Below are positions 61,391-64,000 of a stretch of DNA of 64,000 nt, in pieces. A program made the position numbers and the translations under genes. Source of the stretch: Phascolomyces articulosus (taxonomy: Eukaryota; Mucoromycota; Mucoromycetes; Mucorales; Lichtheimiaceae); the NCBI GenBank assembly GCA_025677815.1, contig JAIXMP010000031.1, positions 186,001-250,000 of the forward strand, in the 5' to 3' direction. Below the pieces are notes generated by a model. That model made no database searches and was not told the DNA's origin. It saw only the letters and a program-made list of their open reading frames with translations. The stretch's first letter is position 1. Each line of letters begins with the position of its first letter.

Positions 61391-62030
61391 ATGTCCTTTC
61401 ATAATGAAAACGCATCGAGTATTTATGATTCATTACCTATGCTGGATTCATGGTATAATAAACAACCTATTACATCTCCTTCTATTCAACATTTTCATCA
61501 TTCTTCCATGATGCATCCATCCAATTCATCAACAACAATGACTGGACAACGACAACGGCAACGACATAATAAGAGATGTCAACATCAAGGTGTTTCATTT
61601 TCAATGGAACCTCCCTCTATTCATTATGTACGCTTTTCAAGAGCCATTCTTGATAACGATCATCATGAAGAAGAACAAGGTTGTTGTGATAGTAGACCAA
61701 CGACAACAAGTCGAATTCATAGTGGTAAGTGTATTTTATCATCAACCTTATTTTAGTAATGAGTTGTACTACCCATACACGTTGTACGAAATGACAATTC
61801 TGACTCTCTTTTTTTTATACTTTATTTTATTTGTACTCCCAAAAACCCACGACACATCTCCCCTCGTCACTTCTTCTTTGTTCCTTTTCAACCCCCTTAA
61901 AAACGACTTCCCTTTCCTTTCTATTATCCTCACCAAATAACCACCCCCTTTTTTTTGTTTCTTTTTCTCATTAGTCAAATCGATCATGAAAAACTTGATA
62001 GTGAAACATACTCGTCGTATCATGACCTAA
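61391..62030 (+). CDS. small basic low-complexity protein, unknown function
   Basis: Exons 61391-61724 and 61975-62030; 129 residues. It starts MSFHNENASSIYDSLPMLDS and is rich in His, Ser, Gln and Thr (HFHHSSMMHPSNSSTTMTGQ, RQRQRHNKRCQHQG). Central VSFSMEPPSIHYVRFSRAIL is the most ordered-looking part. The spliced end reads HSVKSIMKNLIVKHTRRIMT. The GTAAGT donor and TCATTAG acceptor are strong and remove 250 bases of CT-rich sequence with stops. No domain is recognised. Its general design (short, basic, disordered, basic amphipathic end) resembles the protein at 27366, but I saw no sequence similarity. Confidence 0.6.
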
Positions 62031-62211
62031 AAGAGTCAACCAGCTCTCTTCTTCCATTGTAATTATATAGTATCGCATTTTGTAAAAAAAAAAAAAAAAA
62101 GAATTTAGATAATCGTTGTCCATTTTGTTTGATAAGAGAGAGGGGATATATAAAATGACCATGTCATTTATTTTATTTATTAAAGACAGATTGCTTATTA
62201 AACCTCACCAG

Positions 62212-62769
62212 CTATTCATATGTGAATTGTGTGGTCAGTAATTCTGGTTGACAAGTTTCATGGATGTATAAAAAAAAAGTAATTGAATTTTGTGTTACCT
62301 TTTTACGCATTTTTCTTTCATTCTCGGATGCTTTCAGTCGATGGGCTTGAAGGATTCTTAAATTACGTTCTAAATTATCTTGTAATGCTTCTTCTTCTTC
62401 ATATAATGCATCTATCGATTTTTATGCCAATAAGTATATCGAATGAATGATCATACAAACAAACAAAAACATATATCCCATCATCCATCCATGAAGGTCC
62501 ATTATTATACAAATAAATAAATAAATACCTAATGGATTGCCTCCTTTTTTTTCAAGTTCGGCAAGAGCTGCTTTTGCTTTTTGTTGTTGTCCATACCGCA
62601 TTTCATATTTCACTTTCTTAATTCCCTTTTTTGTATCTGGTAATCGTAATCGTTTCTTTTCTAATGCTTTTTTTTCTTCAGGTTGTTGTTGTTGTTTCCG
62701 TTTGATACTTGAACCATTGCTGTTTTTGAGAATGAGATCCAAGGTTTGTTTGGCAAGTCGATTGGACAT
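62212..62769 (-). CDS. small Lys/Arg-rich, probably nucleolar or ribosome-biogenesis protein
   Basis: Exons 62769-62529 and 62411-62212 if the last exon is read through (146 residues). It begins MSNRLAKQTLDLILKNSNGS, then a strongly basic part (KRKQQQQPEEKKALEKKRLR, GIKKVKYEMRYGQQQKAKAA), then a Glu/Arg helix after the intron (DALYEEEEALQDNLERNLRI, LQAHRLKASENE). The composition suggests an RNA- or nucleolus-associated protein, an inference only. A second donor (AAAAAG followed by GTAACA at 62298) may end the coding exon, giving a shorter tail, so the C-terminus is uncertain. It converges with the small gene to its left, 180 bases apart. Confidence 0.6.
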
Positions 62770-63312
62770 TATTATTATTAATATTATTATACGTGAATGA
62801 TTATAATATACAAAAAAATGACAATGAGGAATGTAAATGAAAACTCTATAATTTTTTTTTTTCCTTTTCAAACTAAACTCACAGGATGAAGGTAATGCGT
62901 GTGCGTGTGGCTTTTTGTTGAAATCCCAAAAAAGGTAATTTTCCCCTGTTTGCCGCGATATTTTTCATGCAAGCTGAACTAAAATTAATCAACTATTTCA
63001 AGGTACAATCAGTATTATTCGAAATGTGGATGAGAGTTATAGAACACGTCGTGGATATTAGAAAACGGAATGTTTCTATTTATATATGGATGTAACTGAT
63101 ATCAAATGATGGATCATATTATGAATAAACATTCACACTCTTGCGTTCTTTTTTGACCCATTCATCCAAACGCTGTCGTTTTTTTCCCTTTCACACCATC
63201 TTCTTGTCTTTTGTTCTAAGCGCTTTTTTTTTTAATCCATACTGTGCGGAAGAAGAAAAAAAGAACTGATAGGCATATATTATATGATTTTATTTAGACA
63301 TAATAAAGAAAT
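62770..63312. other. intergenic region
   Basis: 543 bases upstream of the basic-protein gene and downstream of the right-edge gene, both on the minus strand. No coding signal; a T-rich stretch near 63175-63240. Confidence 0.4.
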
Positions 63313-63831
63313 TTACACCACAATTGTCACTTCACAATAATGGAATTTAACACTATGAGGAATCAACTCTTGATACTCCTGCAGCATACGTATGTCACTA
63401 GACAAAGTTTTCAACCTATTCTTGAAAGGCCTTGAACTCGGTTGGTATTGGTATTGATTTCCCTATTTATATTAAAAATTGGGGGGGGGGGACTTTCTAG
63501 AATAATAGTGTTTGTTATTCCATTATATTACACGATGAAGTAATGTTAGTATATTGGTGTTTGTTACCTCATTTATAGTAAAGCAGGTGCCTGTATAAAA
63601 ACATATTCCAAAGAAGGTGTACACCAGATTGCTTTCATACTACATCATGAATATAACGTTTTACATTTTGATGTAAATTAATATCTTTATTCATTGGTTA
63701 TGATCTGTTCTTACTATCAAAACACTTCCCCCCCTCCCTCTGCTTACTTCAAACATTATTGTTTGTAAACGTATATATCCATTTTTTGGACAATATTTTT
63801 TTGATACAATTGCCTCTAACCGGTACCCGTT
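63313..63831 (-). CDS. 3' exons of an unrecognised gene entering from the right
   Basis: Three short exons: 63831-63748 (28 codons, NGYRLEAIVSKKYCPKNGYI), 63639-63568 (24 codons, YESNLVYTFFGICFYTGTCF) and 63462-63313 (49 codons and TAA; ends RMLQEYQELIPHSVKFHYCE VTIVV). Each intron is GT-AG (GTAAGC...GTAG, 108 bases; GTAACA...ATAG, 105 bases) and every junction is phase 0, so 101 residues read through without a stop. Other frames over the last exon are full of stops. The end KNRLKTLSSDIRMLQEYQEL looks helical. Family not recognised. Upstream exons could not be fixed in 63842-64000 and probably lie partly outside the window. A G11 run sits in the last intron. Confidence 0.5.
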
Positions 63832-64000
63832 CTACAACTTATAGATAAAAAAAGGTGATTAACATTATTTATTCAAAAATTAAATAATTTATATATACTC
63901 AAAAGCCCAAATATTCTACGGATCAATTATTGAGATATATATTGTGGACTGTAAAATACTCTTTGGAGTAGTTTTCCTTGGTAGAAAGTGTGTGCAAGTA

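Noticed and set aside
1..64000. tRNA or rRNA genes.
   Set aside because: I looked for internal B-box sequences (GGTTCGANTCC type) and cloverleaf stems and saw none that were convincing; a covariance-model scan would be needed to exclude them.

Overview
This window is eukaryotic nuclear DNA from an early-diverging fungus, most probably a Mucoromycota (Mucorales-type) genome. The evidence is AT-rich sequence, many short GT-AG introns (about 60-150 bases), homopolymer and (TA)n or (CA)n runs, pyrimidine-rich leaders before start codons, and typically fungal proteins: a Zn2Cys6 regulator, a septin, a Tim21-like subunit, a muniscin and F-box/LRR proteins. I saw no bacterial operons, tRNA, rRNA or CRISPR array. 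Exon coordinates were read by eye. For every multi-exon gene given as confident, the exon lengths sum to a multiple of three.

Layout. 0-13 kb is gene-dense: the 3' part of an anoctamin/TMEM16 (Ist2-like) membrane protein, a damaged F-box/LRR locus, a muniscin (Syp1/FCHo-like) endocytic adaptor and a transportin (karyopherin beta-2). 13-23 kb is mostly AT-rich and gene-poor, holding one F-box protein with an N-terminal TPR-like segment, a duplicated decayed module and an orphan promoter with two hairpins. 23-33 kb holds an XPG/FEN1-family nuclease with all catalytic acidic residues, a small low-complexity protein and a large Gln-rich Zn2Cys6 regulator. 33-37 kb looks empty but contains a probable small three-exon gene and a nonsense-riddled exon remnant. 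37-52 kb holds a cyclase/kynurenine-formamidase-like protein, a class I aminotransferase, a second F-box/LRR gene, a secreted GH25-type lysozyme and an enlarged hexokinase. 52-56 kb is gene-poor and holds a decayed tyrosine recombinase. 56-64 kb holds a Tim21-like protein, a septin, two low-complexity proteins, a small basic protein, and the 3' exons of an unrecognised gene entering from the right edge.

The genes are housekeeping and independent, each with its own promoter; there is no evident pathway cluster. Muniscin, septin and anoctamin all act at the plasma membrane or cortex, and transportin and Tim21 in protein import, but nothing here indicates co-regulation.

The main unusual theme is decay with the reading frame preserved. 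Three separate loci (F-box at 2.4-4.5 kb, conserved-protein remnant at 34.7-35.1 kb, recombinase at 54.2-55.2 kb) keep long protein-like frames interrupted mainly by nonsense codons. In the other direction, two apparently intergenic stretches hide short-exon genes (33.3-33.7 kb and 63.3-63.8 kb) whose phases match at every junction.
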